NCBI GenBank assembly: GCA_903839195.1
Contig: CAIMBK010000113.1
Span: 1 to 35,969, forward strand
From: an uncultured Bacteroidota bacterium
GTDB taxonomy: Bacteria; Bacteroidota; Bacteroidia; Flavobacteriales; Flavobacteriaceae
Length of the DNA: 35,969 bases
Reading direction: 5' to 3'
This document shows, piece by piece, positions 17,271 to 25,245 of the stretch. Below the pieces are notes generated by a model. That model was given only the letters and a program-made list of their open reading frames with translations. It ran no database searches and was not told the origin of the DNA. A program made the translations under genes and the position numbers. Positions within the stretch are counted from its first letter, which is position 1. Every line of letters begins with the position of its first letter.

Positions 17271-18566
17271 ATGAAAACAAAACTATTTTTACTATTTTTT
17301 TTGATTTTTCAATTAACCGAGGCACAAAACATTACTTTTTCAGACCCAGTTCTTAAAGATTTTTTGCTGATTGCAACTACTAATTTTAATCAAGATCCAA
17401 ATAATTACATCACATATCCACCAATTGACGCTAATAGCGATGGCGAAATTTCGTTTTCGGAAGCTTTAAGTGTTATCGGTTTGGATTTATATTATTTGAA
17501 CATAACTGATTTAGAAGGTTTGCAATATTTCACTAATCTAAAAGTGATTACGACCTATTATGCTAATTTTCCGAATTTCAACCAACCTACTTTGGTAAAT
17601 CTGGAGCAATTAAGTCTCTTAAATTCGGTCGGTTATTCGTCATTGACTTCTGTGGATGTTTCTAATAACACTAATTTAGTTAAGTTACAATGTTCGAGCG
17701 ATTTAATAACTTCTTTAGACTTATCAAATAATACCCTTTTACAAACGGTTGACATTTATTGTCCATCGTTAACAGCAGTAAATTTCAGCAATTTGGTTAA
17801 TTTAAAAAACTTAAGTTATATAGGGAAATTACCAACAATTGATATTTCAGATGCTGTAAATTTGTTAAATTTAAATTGTATAGGTTCTTCGGGTACTTAT
17901 TCTTATCCGTTAGAAAATCGTTTAACTTCGATAGATTTATCCAATCAAACAAAATTGATAAATTTAGATCTAGCTGGTAATTTGTTATCCAGTTTAGATT
18001 TGAGTTTTTGTCCAAATCTAGAACGGATTTCCATTTCAAATAATCTACTTAGTACTTTAAATATTACTAATGTGGCTTATGTCAAAAACTTCTTTTGTGA
18101 AGGAAATTTACTTACTGATTTGAATGTGGATGCGATGTTTAATTTGAAGAATTTTTCTTGTAAAAATAACCAACTAACCAGTTTGTCAACTAAAAATAGA
18201 GTCATAGAAGAGTACATTGATTTTTCGGGGAATCCTGATTTAAATTCCATTTGTTGCGATGCCAATGAAGTTGTATATATGCAAAATCTATGTTTATTAA
18301 ACAATAATGATACGGTTGTTGTCAATTCAAATTGTGGCGCATCATCCAAAATAGCGATGTATCCGAATCCAGTTAAAGACATGCTTCATTTAAAATCTTC
18401 AATTAGCATTTCAAAAGTAGAAATTTTTAGTACTAGTGGATTATTAGTTATGAAGGATGAGTCTGAAAGCGATGTTATTGATATGAATGTTTTAAAATCT
18501 GGAATGTATTTCATTAGAGTTTACAGTAGCGATGGGGTTGCTGTCATGAAATTTATAAAGCAATAG
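17271..18566 (+). CDS. Secreted leucine-rich-repeat protein with EF-hand-like loop and T9SS tail
   Basis: 431 residues from the ATG at 17271; the track adds eight residues from an upstream ATG, which precede the signal peptide. MKTKLFLLFFLIFQLTEAQ is a signal peptide. A calcium-loop-like DANSDGEISFSE lies at residues 53-64. Leucine-rich repeats of the SLDLSNNT-type (LTSVDVSNNTNLVKLQC, ITSLDLSNNTLL, LSSLDLSFCPNLERISISNN, LTDLNVDAMFNLKNFSCKNN) span about 75-340. The C-terminus has the T9SS sorting domain (MYPNPVKDMLHLKSS..., ending GMYFIRVYSSDGVAVMKFIKQ). The protein is therefore exported by the type IX system and is probably surface-attached or released. Similar proteins bind ligands or mediate adhesion; no enzyme motif is present. 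Confidence 0.9.
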   Translation: MKTKLFLLFFLIFQLTEAQNITFSDPVLKDFLLIATTNFNQDPNNYITYPPIDANSDGEISFSEALSVIGLDLYYLNITDLEGLQYFTNLKVITTYYANFPNFNQPTLVNLEQLSLLNSVGYSSLTSVDVSNNTNLVKLQCSSDLITSLDLSNNTLLQTVDIYCPSLTAVNFSNLVNLKNLSYIGKLPTIDISDAVNLLNLNCIGSSGTYSYPLENRLTSIDLSNQTKLINLDLAGNLLSSLDLSFCPNLERISISNNLLSTLNITNVAYVKNFFCEGNLLTDLNVDAMFNLKNFSCKNNQLTSLSTKNRVIEEYIDFSGNPDLNSICCDANEVVYMQNLCLLNNNDTVVVNSNCGASSKIAMYPNPVKDMLHLKSSISISKVEIFSTSGLLVMKDESESDVIDMNVLKSGMYFIRVYSSDGVAVMKFIKQ

Positions 18567-18598
18567 CTTGAAATTTAAAAGACCTTTTTTACTTCAAT

Positions 18599-18632
18599 AG
18601 GACTGTAGAATTTATTTTTCGCAGTCTTTTTT
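18599..18632 (+). terminator. Possible terminator after the LRR gene
   Basis: GACTG (18601-18605) pairs with CAGTC (18622-18626) across a 16-base loop, extended by weak flanking pairs and followed by a T-run. The large loop makes it a modest candidate. Confidence 0.4.
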
Positions 18633-18774
18633 AGTTTTATTTGCTATGGTTTTATAGATCGTTTTGATTTTTAATGTTTTACATAAATTAAACACCTTGA
18701 ATAAAAAGAAGCTACTTTAAATAAATTTCAATTGAAACAAATTAACCCTATAAATGATACTTTTTCGCCAAGAC

Positions 18775-18782
18775 TAATTTTG
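18775..18782 (+). promoter_or_regulatory. -7 element upstream of the duplicated-module T9SS gene
   Basis: TAATTTTG matches TAnnTTTG exactly, 45 bases before the ATG at 18828. No TTTG is evident at the -33 position. A chance match in this AT-rich gap cannot be excluded. Confidence 0.4.
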
Positions 18783-18827
18783 GCTTTTCGTCTATTTTTA
18801 CAAAAAACATTACTTAAATAAAATATT

Positions 18828-20243
18828 ATGAAAACAAAAATTACTTATTTATTTTTATTACTTCCTTTATTAATATTTGCTCAAGGTCCATTCAATTTTG
18901 ACACTACAACAGAGGGGTTTACGTGCAATTCTAATGGAGGAGCTGCAGGCGCACACACAGTAACACAGTCAGCTGGGGATTTAAGGGTTGATTTTGTCAC
19001 AGGTACGGGTAATAACCCTACTATTAGAAAGACGGATGCCGGTATTGATGCGGATACAAATATCAACTTTATTGAAATACGATTGAAAAACGTAAGTACT
19101 ATAAGCTATTTAAGATTGTGTCCGGCAACAACTGGAACTAATTATGGAAATGTTCTAATTTCTTCCGCCGATACGGAATACCATACTTACTTTATTGATG
19201 TAACTGCATGGACAGGAAATCCTGTTGGTATTGATATAATGTGTAAAAAAAACACTGTAGCTTCAGGTAGTGGTCAGGCCTATACGCCTGCAGCAGGAGA
19301 ATATATTCTAATTGATTACATTAAGCCATTGGCTTACCTTGTAACGCCAGAAGTTAACGTTTTTAATTTTGATACAACAACCGAAGGTTTTACGAATCTT
19401 ACAAGATCAGCGGCTGTTCAAACAACGGAATCGTCAAGAGCAACTTTAATGATCAACTGTACAACTGTAGCCTCTACAAATGCTAAAGTAGCTTTATCAT
19501 CATTACTTGCTCATGTTGAAGGAACAAATAAATACGCGCACATCACTTTAAAAAATACCTCAACCAATACATTGTTTCAATTAAATGGAAAAGCAACCGT
19601 TTTAGGAATTGCTGGTGTAGCAACTACTTTTAATCCAATTCAAACCTATACTTCCTCGGATGCTGACTATAAAACCTATGATTTTGATTTAACTACTTGG
19701 GATAATGGTTATCAATTTCCGGAATTAAACTTTGCAGTTAAAGACACATGGTCAGCAACACCGGTAACTTATGCCGTAAATGATGAAGTTATTTCTTCAA
19801 ATAGCACGTACAAAAACTTAACGGGTATAAATACTGCAAACTCTCCAAGAGCTGATATAATAGCTAATGCTGCTGCGGTTCCAGCTCTTCCTCAAAATTG
19901 GGAATTAGTTGGAACAGAAGGAGCGCTTCTTGATCTTACTAATTCTGTATATGTTGATTCAATTGTTTTTGATAATGTAGTTCCTGCAGCTTTAGGTACT
20001 GCTGATTTTGGAAATACGAACAATACAATTTCATTATATCCAAATCCAGCACAAGAGGTTTTGAATATAACTTCATCTAATAGCATTACCAAAATTGAAG
20101 TATATGATATGCAAGGTAGAAACGTAGCATCTAACATCAATGCTTCAGTTGTGAATGTAGCAGCTTTAGTAAAAGGAGCTTATATTGTTAAAGTGGTTCA
20201 AGAAAATGGTAGTGTTGTTGCAAAACAATTTATTAAAAAATAA
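18828..20243 (+). CDS. T9SS-sorted protein with two copies of an FNFDTTTEGFT module
   Basis: 471 residues. The signal peptide is MKTKITYLFLLLPLLIFAQ. Two related modules each begin with FNFDTTTEGFT, at residues 22-32 and 179-189. Each continues with an IRLKN / ITLKN strand, then a T(Y/S)xxxADYKTYDFDLTTW-like segment (in the first copy SADTEYHTYFIDVTAW), the pattern of a beta-sandwich carbohydrate-binding module. The C-terminus from about residue 400 (LYPNPAQEVLNITSS... VAKQFIKK) is a T9SS sorting domain. No catalytic motif is visible. The neighbouring PUL suggests a surface glycan-binding protein, but the gene is separated from it by a strong terminator, so this link is inference. Not assigned to a named family. 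Confidence 0.85.
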   Translation: MKTKITYLFLLLPLLIFAQGPFNFDTTTEGFTCNSNGGAAGAHTVTQSAGDLRVDFVTGTGNNPTIRKTDAGIDADTNINFIEIRLKNVSTISYLRLCPATTGTNYGNVLISSADTEYHTYFIDVTAWTGNPVGIDIMCKKNTVASGSGQAYTPAAGEYILIDYIKPLAYLVTPEVNVFNFDTTTEGFTNLTRSAAVQTTESSRATLMINCTTVASTNAKVALSSLLAHVEGTNKYAHITLKNTSTNTLFQLNGKATVLGIAGVATTFNPIQTYTSSDADYKTYDFDLTTWDNGYQFPELNFAVKDTWSATPVTYAVNDEVISSNSTYKNLTGINTANSPRADIIANAAAVPALPQNWELVGTEGALLDLTNSVYVDSIVFDNVVPAALGTADFGNTNNTISLYPNPAQEVLNITSSNSITKIEVYDMQGRNVASNINASVVNVAALVKGAYIVKVVQENGSVVAKQFIKK

Positions 20244-20276
20244 TTTCCTTTAATATTAAGAAATAATAAATTATCA

Positions 20277-20319
20277 AAAAGAGCATTCTAATTTATTTAC
20301 AATTGGGATGTTCTTTTTT
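20277..20319 (+). terminator. Strong intrinsic terminator
   Basis: AAAAGAGCATTCTAATT pairs with AATTGGGATGTTCTTTT over 17 positions (three G-T pairs) around a 7-base loop, followed by T's. It insulates the T9SS gene from the sulfatase operon. Confidence 0.85.
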
Positions 20320-20347
20320 AATAAGCAAACCACTGGTTTTTGAGATG

Positions 20348-20355
20348 TATTTTTG
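20348..20355 (+). promoter_or_regulatory. Candidate -7 element for the GH/sulfatase operon
   Basis: TATTTTTG matches TAnnTTTG. It lies about 76 bases upstream of the operon's first ATG. The HTCS at 28195 is the likely activator, but no repeated operator pair could be made out here by eye. Confidence 0.4.
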
Positions 20356-20430
20356 TTCTAGTGTCACGTTTTAATATTAAGTTTTCCCATTAACTTTAAG
20401 TCCAAGCTAAATTAGTAAATCAATTTGATT

Positions 20431-22188
20431 ATGAAAGTTCATTATAAACATATCGCCTTAGTTGGCTTTTTTCTATTTTTTATTATAAAATCACAAGCAC
20501 AAAAAATAGCTGTGCCCATTAGTTCATATGGTGTTTGGGATCGTGGAGGAGGAGTTGATGATTATTCCGATTCAAAGGCCGACTTTGTTTTGGGCATAGA
20601 AGTCTCAGCTACATGGGCAGAAGTGCAATCCATGGGGCCCGGAAAATATGATTTTTCGCAATTTCAAGAAGTATTAAATACAGCAGCCAAATATCATAAA
20701 ATAGTAAAAATAAGTATAAATGTAGGGCCAAATTCTCCTTTATGGCTCTATGATAATGGTGTGCCATTGGTCAAAGTAATTAGCAAAAAACCTGAAAAAC
20801 ATGCAATAAAATTTTCCAATTACCCCTTTTATTTAAATGAAAATCATAAGAAATATTATTTTGAATTGATAAAACAATTCTCACTTTTTTTAAGAAATCA
20901 GCCTAAAGAAAAATTTGATTGTATTGCTTTTGTACAAGTAAAAACAGGCGCTACTGGTGACGAAGAACCCTACAAAGGAGAACCTGAAGATGAAAAATTT
21001 GCAATTGATAAAAAAAAGGTATGGGAAGAATATCGGATAGAAGCATTCGAGCAATTTAAGAAGTATTTTAATGATGTATCTGACCGTCAAATTGTGTTAA
21101 CATTTAATAATGTTGATCCTATAAAAAGTCCCGTTGCTAACAATTGGGTGATGAATACGATCGACCCGAAAATTGGATTTGGTATAAAAGGAGGCGCCTA
21201 CAATAGAGGACACCATTTAACTGGCGAACAATCATTCAAAGAACAATGGACGCCTTATCTTATTAATCCTAAAGGGATGAAACTTTTCTCAGCTTCTGAA
21301 ATGGATGAATCTTGGAGAAAAGAAATATTTAACATCAATACAGAATTGGCTTTTTATTGGTCAGCCCTTAGTGGAATTAATACAGGATTATCGTCTTATA
21401 ATTGCTCCAAAAGAGCAATCCAATATGCTATGGAGCATCAGGAAATTAGAGACATTTTTAAAATGTACAATAAATACGCACAGCAGGTTTATCCAGCTTC
21501 TGCCACTACGGCCTTTTCTGTATTTCACGAAGGTTTAAATGCCGCTGATACCATTAAATTCCCAGAGAAAAAATTCGGGAATGCAAAATCGAAAAACTTG
21601 GAACGCTATACTAACATTTGTAATGCCTATGCCTCAAGAGGGGCAAAAATGGATGATTTAGAAGCAGCCGATATAGGTCAAGTAAATCAAAGAGAGAGAC
21701 AAAAGGGATATAACGATGCTGGATGGGACATTGCCGAAGGAAATTTTGAACGTTTCTTGTATCAAATTAAACCCGACGAAACTTCCATAGGGCTTTTCAG
21801 GGTTAGAGGTGAGATAGACAAAACCTCCTCTAAATACGATCGTTTTGCTCGTTCTTTTGAAAATGCGACAGGAAAAAATACTATGTATTTTAAATTTGAT
21901 GACGAGATGTTTATCGCTTCAAAACCGAAAAGTTTAAAATTTACCATCACTTGGCTGGATAAAAACCCGGGTTCAACTTGGGCATTACAATACAATAAAG
22001 GAAAACAAATGAAAACGGCTCTTGATATAAAAGGAAAAGGCGATAACCAGTGGAAAACCGAAACAGTTGAGGTTTCTGACATGCAGTTAAACCATAGTGG
22101 AAAAATGGAGTCTGATTTTATATTGGTAAATACCGATTCAATCGATGATATTTTTAACGGCATTGAAGTAAATATTCAACGAAAATAA
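20431..22188 (+). CDS. Secreted putative glycoside hydrolase, clan GH-A-like TIM barrel, family unassigned
   Basis: 585 residues from the ATG at 20431; the track begins two codons earlier at a TTG. MKVHYKHIALVGFFLFFIIKSQAQ is a signal peptide. Hydrophobic strands follow in the order of a (beta/alpha)8 barrel: ADFVLGIEVSATWAEV, KIVKISINVGPNSPLWLYDNGVPLV, FDCIAFVQVKTGATGDEEPYKG, RQIVLTFNNV, FGIKGGAYNRGH, MKLFSASEMDES, AFYWSALSGINTG. The acid/base candidate is Glu178 or Glu179 (GDEEP, after a beta-4-like strand) and the nucleophile candidate is Glu290 (SASEMDE, after a beta-7-like strand), the GH-A arrangement. A C-terminal beta-sandwich-like domain occupies about 400-585. It heads an operon with three sulfatases and a mutarotase, so it probably cleaves a sulfated or desulfated glycan. 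I do not recognise a specific GH family; both fold and catalytic residues are inferred. Confidence 0.6.
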   Translation: MKVHYKHIALVGFFLFFIIKSQAQKIAVPISSYGVWDRGGGVDDYSDSKADFVLGIEVSATWAEVQSMGPGKYDFSQFQEVLNTAAKYHKIVKISINVGPNSPLWLYDNGVPLVKVISKKPEKHAIKFSNYPFYLNENHKKYYFELIKQFSLFLRNQPKEKFDCIAFVQVKTGATGDEEPYKGEPEDEKFAIDKKKVWEEYRIEAFEQFKKYFNDVSDRQIVLTFNNVDPIKSPVANNWVMNTIDPKIGFGIKGGAYNRGHHLTGEQSFKEQWTPYLINPKGMKLFSASEMDESWRKEIFNINTELAFYWSALSGINTGLSSYNCSKRAIQYAMEHQEIRDIFKMYNKYAQQVYPASATTAFSVFHEGLNAADTIKFPEKKFGNAKSKNLERYTNICNAYASRGAKMDDLEAADIGQVNQRERQKGYNDAGWDIAEGNFERFLYQIKPDETSIGLFRVRGEIDKTSSKYDRFARSFENATGKNTMYFKFDDEMFIASKPKSLKFTITWLDKNPGSTWALQYNKGKQMKTALDIKGKGDNQWKTETVEVSDMQLNHSGKMESDFILVNTDSIDDIFNGIEVNIQRK

Positions 22189-22202
22189 ATTAATACACCA
22201 CC

Positions 22203-23810
22203 ATGGATCTAAAAAAAATGAAAAATAGTTTTTATTTATTGAACTCTTCTTTCTTGTTAATATTAAGTTTTTTCCATTCGATTGAAGGAGTTGCTCAAAA
22301 TAAGCGCCCAAATATTCTTGTTATTATGGGGGACGACATCTCAAGAAATAGTATGGGGGTGTATGGTTCTAAATATATTAAAACACCCAATTTTGATCGA
22401 ATTGCAAATGAGGGCGCGCTTTTTACCAATGCTTATGTTTGTAATCCAAAATGTTCACCATCCAGAGCTTGTTTCTTAACCGGAAGGTATTCTTGGCAAT
22501 TGGAAGAAGCGGCTAATCACATTCCTGTTATACCGCCCAAATGGAAATTTTATCCTAAATTATTAGAAGAAAGCGGTTATACAATAGGCTATACTGGTAA
22601 AGGCTGGGGTCCTGGAGTTTACTACGGGGAACACAATCCTGCTGGCTGGGAATACAATGACATCTCACTTATTCCCCCTTATAAAGGGATAAGTAAACAA
22701 GATTACGCATCAAACTTCGAGGCATTTCTAAGCAAAAGTGACACGGAAAAGCCATTTTGCTTTTGGTTTGGAACCCATGAGGCGCACCGTAAATATGAAA
22801 AAGATTCGTATAAAAAGGAGAATAAAGATTTGAGTAAAGTTACGGTTCAACCTTTTTTTCCTGACAATGAATTAGTTCGTGGTGATTTGGCTGATTATGG
22901 CGTAGAAGTGGAATACCATGATCGTCAAATTGGTTTAGCATTGGCTTCTTTAGAAAAGCGAGGTTTACTTGACAATACCATTATTATTGCTACCTCAGAT
23001 CAAGGAATGCCTTTTCCGTATGTAAAAGGACAAATTTACGATGAAGATTTTCATGAAGCTTTTGTAGTACGATGGGGAGACAAAATAATTCCAGGTAGAG
23101 TAGTGACCGATTTTATAAACTTTCCCGATGTAGCCCCAACGCTTTTGGAAGCAGCTGGGCTAAAACCTGATAAGCAAATGACTGGAAAGAGTTTTCTGGA
23201 CGCATTAGTTTCTGAAAAATCAGGGCGAATTGATGCCAAGAGATCGTATTCATTAATTGGAAAAGAACGTCACGATAATGGCACTACCGATGGGGATCAA
23301 ATTGCTGTTAGTTATCCCGTTAGAGCCATTAGAACGGATAAATATCTATACTCTCACAATTATAAACCGAACAGATGGCCTGTTGGAGATCCAGAATTTA
23401 ACTATAATAATTGCGACGATTCGCCAACAAAAAACTATCTGACGGGTTTAAAAGAAGGAGATAAAGATTATAATTATTTTAAGTTATCTTTTGGCAAACG
23501 CCCTGCCGATGAGCTTTTTGATTTAGAAAAAGATCCTGATTGCGTCAACAATATCGCATCTGACCCTCAATATGCGTCCTTAATTAAGGAGTTAAAGACA
23601 AAAATGGAAAAGGATTTAAGAAAACAAAAAGACCCAAGAGTACTTGGTAAGGGAGATGTTTTTGATTACTATCCACAGATTCGTGAGGAAAAAATAAAAA
23701 AATTGTATAAAGACAAGTATTATAGTATGTTTGACAAGTTTTTTGAGAAATTTGGAAAAAAAACAGTCCCAATACCTTCAGGTTTTGTTGAAAAAGACGG
23801 GGAGAATTAA
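22203..23810 (+). CDS. S1 sulfatase 1 (CSPSR type), heparan-N-sulfatase-like
   Basis: A 535-residue secreted sulfatase. After the signal (ending GVAQ) comes RPNILVIMGDDIS with the metal-binding Asp pair. The formylglycine motif C-S-P-S-R is at residues 84-88, so Cys84 must be converted by a maturase encoded elsewhere. The TGRYSWQLEEAANHIP stretch and compact C-terminus resemble SGSH-like (S1_8-like) sulfatases; that subfamily call is by eye and tentative. It hydrolyses sulfate esters (or N-sulfates) from a glycan in the periplasm or at the surface. It lies 14 bases after the GH-like gene and 25 bases before the next sulfatase. The ATG at 22203 is used; one at 22218 is also possible. Confidence 0.93.
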   Translation: MDLKKMKNSFYLLNSSFLLILSFFHSIEGVAQNKRPNILVIMGDDISRNSMGVYGSKYIKTPNFDRIANEGALFTNAYVCNPKCSPSRACFLTGRYSWQLEEAANHIPVIPPKWKFYPKLLEESGYTIGYTGKGWGPGVYYGEHNPAGWEYNDISLIPPYKGISKQDYASNFEAFLSKSDTEKPFCFWFGTHEAHRKYEKDSYKKENKDLSKVTVQPFFPDNELVRGDLADYGVEVEYHDRQIGLALASLEKRGLLDNTIIIATSDQGMPFPYVKGQIYDEDFHEAFVVRWGDKIIPGRVVTDFINFPDVAPTLLEAAGLKPDKQMTGKSFLDALVSEKSGRIDAKRSYSLIGKERHDNGTTDGDQIAVSYPVRAIRTDKYLYSHNYKPNRWPVGDPEFNYNNCDDSPTKNYLTGLKEGDKDYNYFKLSFGKRPADELFDLEKDPDCVNNIASDPQYASLIKELKTKMEKDLRKQKDPRVLGKGDVFDYYPQIREEKIKKLYKDKYYSMFDKFFEKFGKKTVPIPSGFVEKDGEN

Positions 23811-23835
23811 TTTATTATATAAAACAACAACAACA

Positions 23836-25242
23836 ATGAATACAAAAAACATACTAACTTTTGCTATCCTACTAGCAGCATTTGGGATACAAGCCCAAGA
23901 AACAAAAAATACTAAAAAACCCAATATAGTTTTCATTTTAGCCGATGATATGGGATACAATGAGTTGGGGAGCTATGGCGGTAAAATAATAGAAACTCCA
24001 AACATTGATCAATTGGCAAAAGAGGGAATGAAATTTTCTAATCATTATTGTGGATCTAATATTTGCGCTCCTTCGCGAGGAACTTTAATGACGGGAAAAC
24101 ATACGGGACATGCTTATATAAGAGATAATAAACCACTTCCTTATGAAGGTAATGAGCCTATTCCAGCAAGTGAAATTACAGTTGCTGAAATCTTGAAAAC
24201 TGCAGGATATACAACTGGAGCTTTTGGGAAATGGGGACTGGGTTATCCAGCTTCAGAAGGATCTCCAAACAATCAAGGTTTTGACCAGTTTTATGGTTAT
24301 AATGGTCAAATTCATGCCCATAATTATTTCACTTCCTATTTGCGTAAAAATGACTTAGTGGAATTGAATTCAAATATAGACGCTCCCTATTCTGTGTATA
24401 GCGCTGATATTATTAAAGATAGAGCATTAGAGTTTGTTGAAGACAATAAAAACAACCCTTTCTTCTTGTATTTTTGTCCTACTTTACCTCATAATCCGTA
24501 TCACCAACCCGATGATAAAACATTAGAATACTATGCCGAAAAAACAGGATTTCCGATAGGAGATGCTCATTCTGAAGATTTCAGTGTTCCTAAATATGCG
24601 GCATTAACGTCGAGATTAGACCAAGAAGTAGGCGAAATTGTGGCGAAATTAAAAGAACTGAATCTGTTGGATGATACCTTAATAATTTTCGCAAGTGATA
24701 ATGGATCGGCACTTACTAAGGAAGAAGATAGTTACCTGCGTAGTGGTGGAGATTTAAGAGGAAGAAAATCTGAAGTGTATGAAGGTGGAATTAAAAGCCC
24801 CTTAATTGCTTTTTGGAAAGGGAAAATTATTCCTGGAAGCAGTAGTAATCATATCTCCGCTTTTTGGGATTTTTTGCCTACTTGTGCAGAAATTGTAAAG
24901 GCAAAAACACCTGATAATATTGACGGAATTTCTTATTTACCTACACTTTTAGGAAAAACTGACAATCAAAAACAGCACGATTATCTGTATTGGGAACGCA
25001 GCCAAAGTCAAGCCATCAGAAAAGGGGATATGAAGGCAAATTTTGTTTACGATAAGGCAACTCAAAAACAAAATATTGAAATTTACAATCTTGCTCAAGA
25101 TCCTTTTGAAAAAAATAATTTAGCCGAAACAATGCCAGATCTTAAAGCAGAGTTTATTAAAATAGCTCAAACCGCCAGAGTAGAATCTGAAATTTTTCCA
25201 TTGGTGAAAAAAGCAAAAAAAGCAAAGGTAAAAACCCATTAA
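23836..25242 (+). CDS. S1 sulfatase 2 (CAPSR type)
   Basis: A 468-residue secreted arylsulfatase-like enzyme. The track start at 23731 overlaps the preceding gene; the ATG at 23836 gives MNTKNILTFAILLAAFGIQAQ, a clean signal peptide. The metal site LADDMGYNELGSYGG and formylglycine motif C-A-P-S-R (residues 77-81, Cys77) are complete. The stretch GHAYIRDNKPLPYEGNEPIPASEITVAEILKTAGY with GKWGLGYP resembles the S1_16-type sulfatases, characterised members of which remove 4-O-sulfate from galactose or GalNAc; this assignment is tentative. The lysine-rich C-terminus (KKAKKAKVKTH) is unusual. It is the third gene of the operon, 3 bases before the next one. Confidence 0.93.
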   Translation: MNTKNILTFAILLAAFGIQAQETKNTKKPNIVFILADDMGYNELGSYGGKIIETPNIDQLAKEGMKFSNHYCGSNICAPSRGTLMTGKHTGHAYIRDNKPLPYEGNEPIPASEITVAEILKTAGYTTGAFGKWGLGYPASEGSPNNQGFDQFYGYNGQIHAHNYFTSYLRKNDLVELNSNIDAPYSVYSADIIKDRALEFVEDNKNNPFFLYFCPTLPHNPYHQPDDKTLEYYAEKTGFPIGDAHSEDFSVPKYAALTSRLDQEVGEIVAKLKELNLLDDTLIIFASDNGSALTKEEDSYLRSGGDLRGRKSEVYEGGIKSPLIAFWKGKIIPGSSSNHISAFWDFLPTCAEIVKAKTPDNIDGISYLPTLLGKTDNQKQHDYLYWERSQSQAIRKGDMKANFVYDKATQKQNIEIYNLAQDPFEKNNLAETMPDLKAEFIKIAQTARVESEIFPLVKKAKKAKVKTH

Positions 25243-25245
25243 CCA

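Noticed and set aside
20249-20381. Direct repeat TTTAATATTAAG (20249-20260 and 20370-20381) as an HTCS operator
   Set aside because: The sequence is simple AT-rich, one copy lies before the terminator at the end of the previous gene, and a close match also occurs inside a coding region near 22260.
23731-23835. Upstream start of sulfatase 2 in the ORF track
   Set aside because: It overlaps sulfatase 1 by 80 bases and would bury the signal peptide that begins at 23836.
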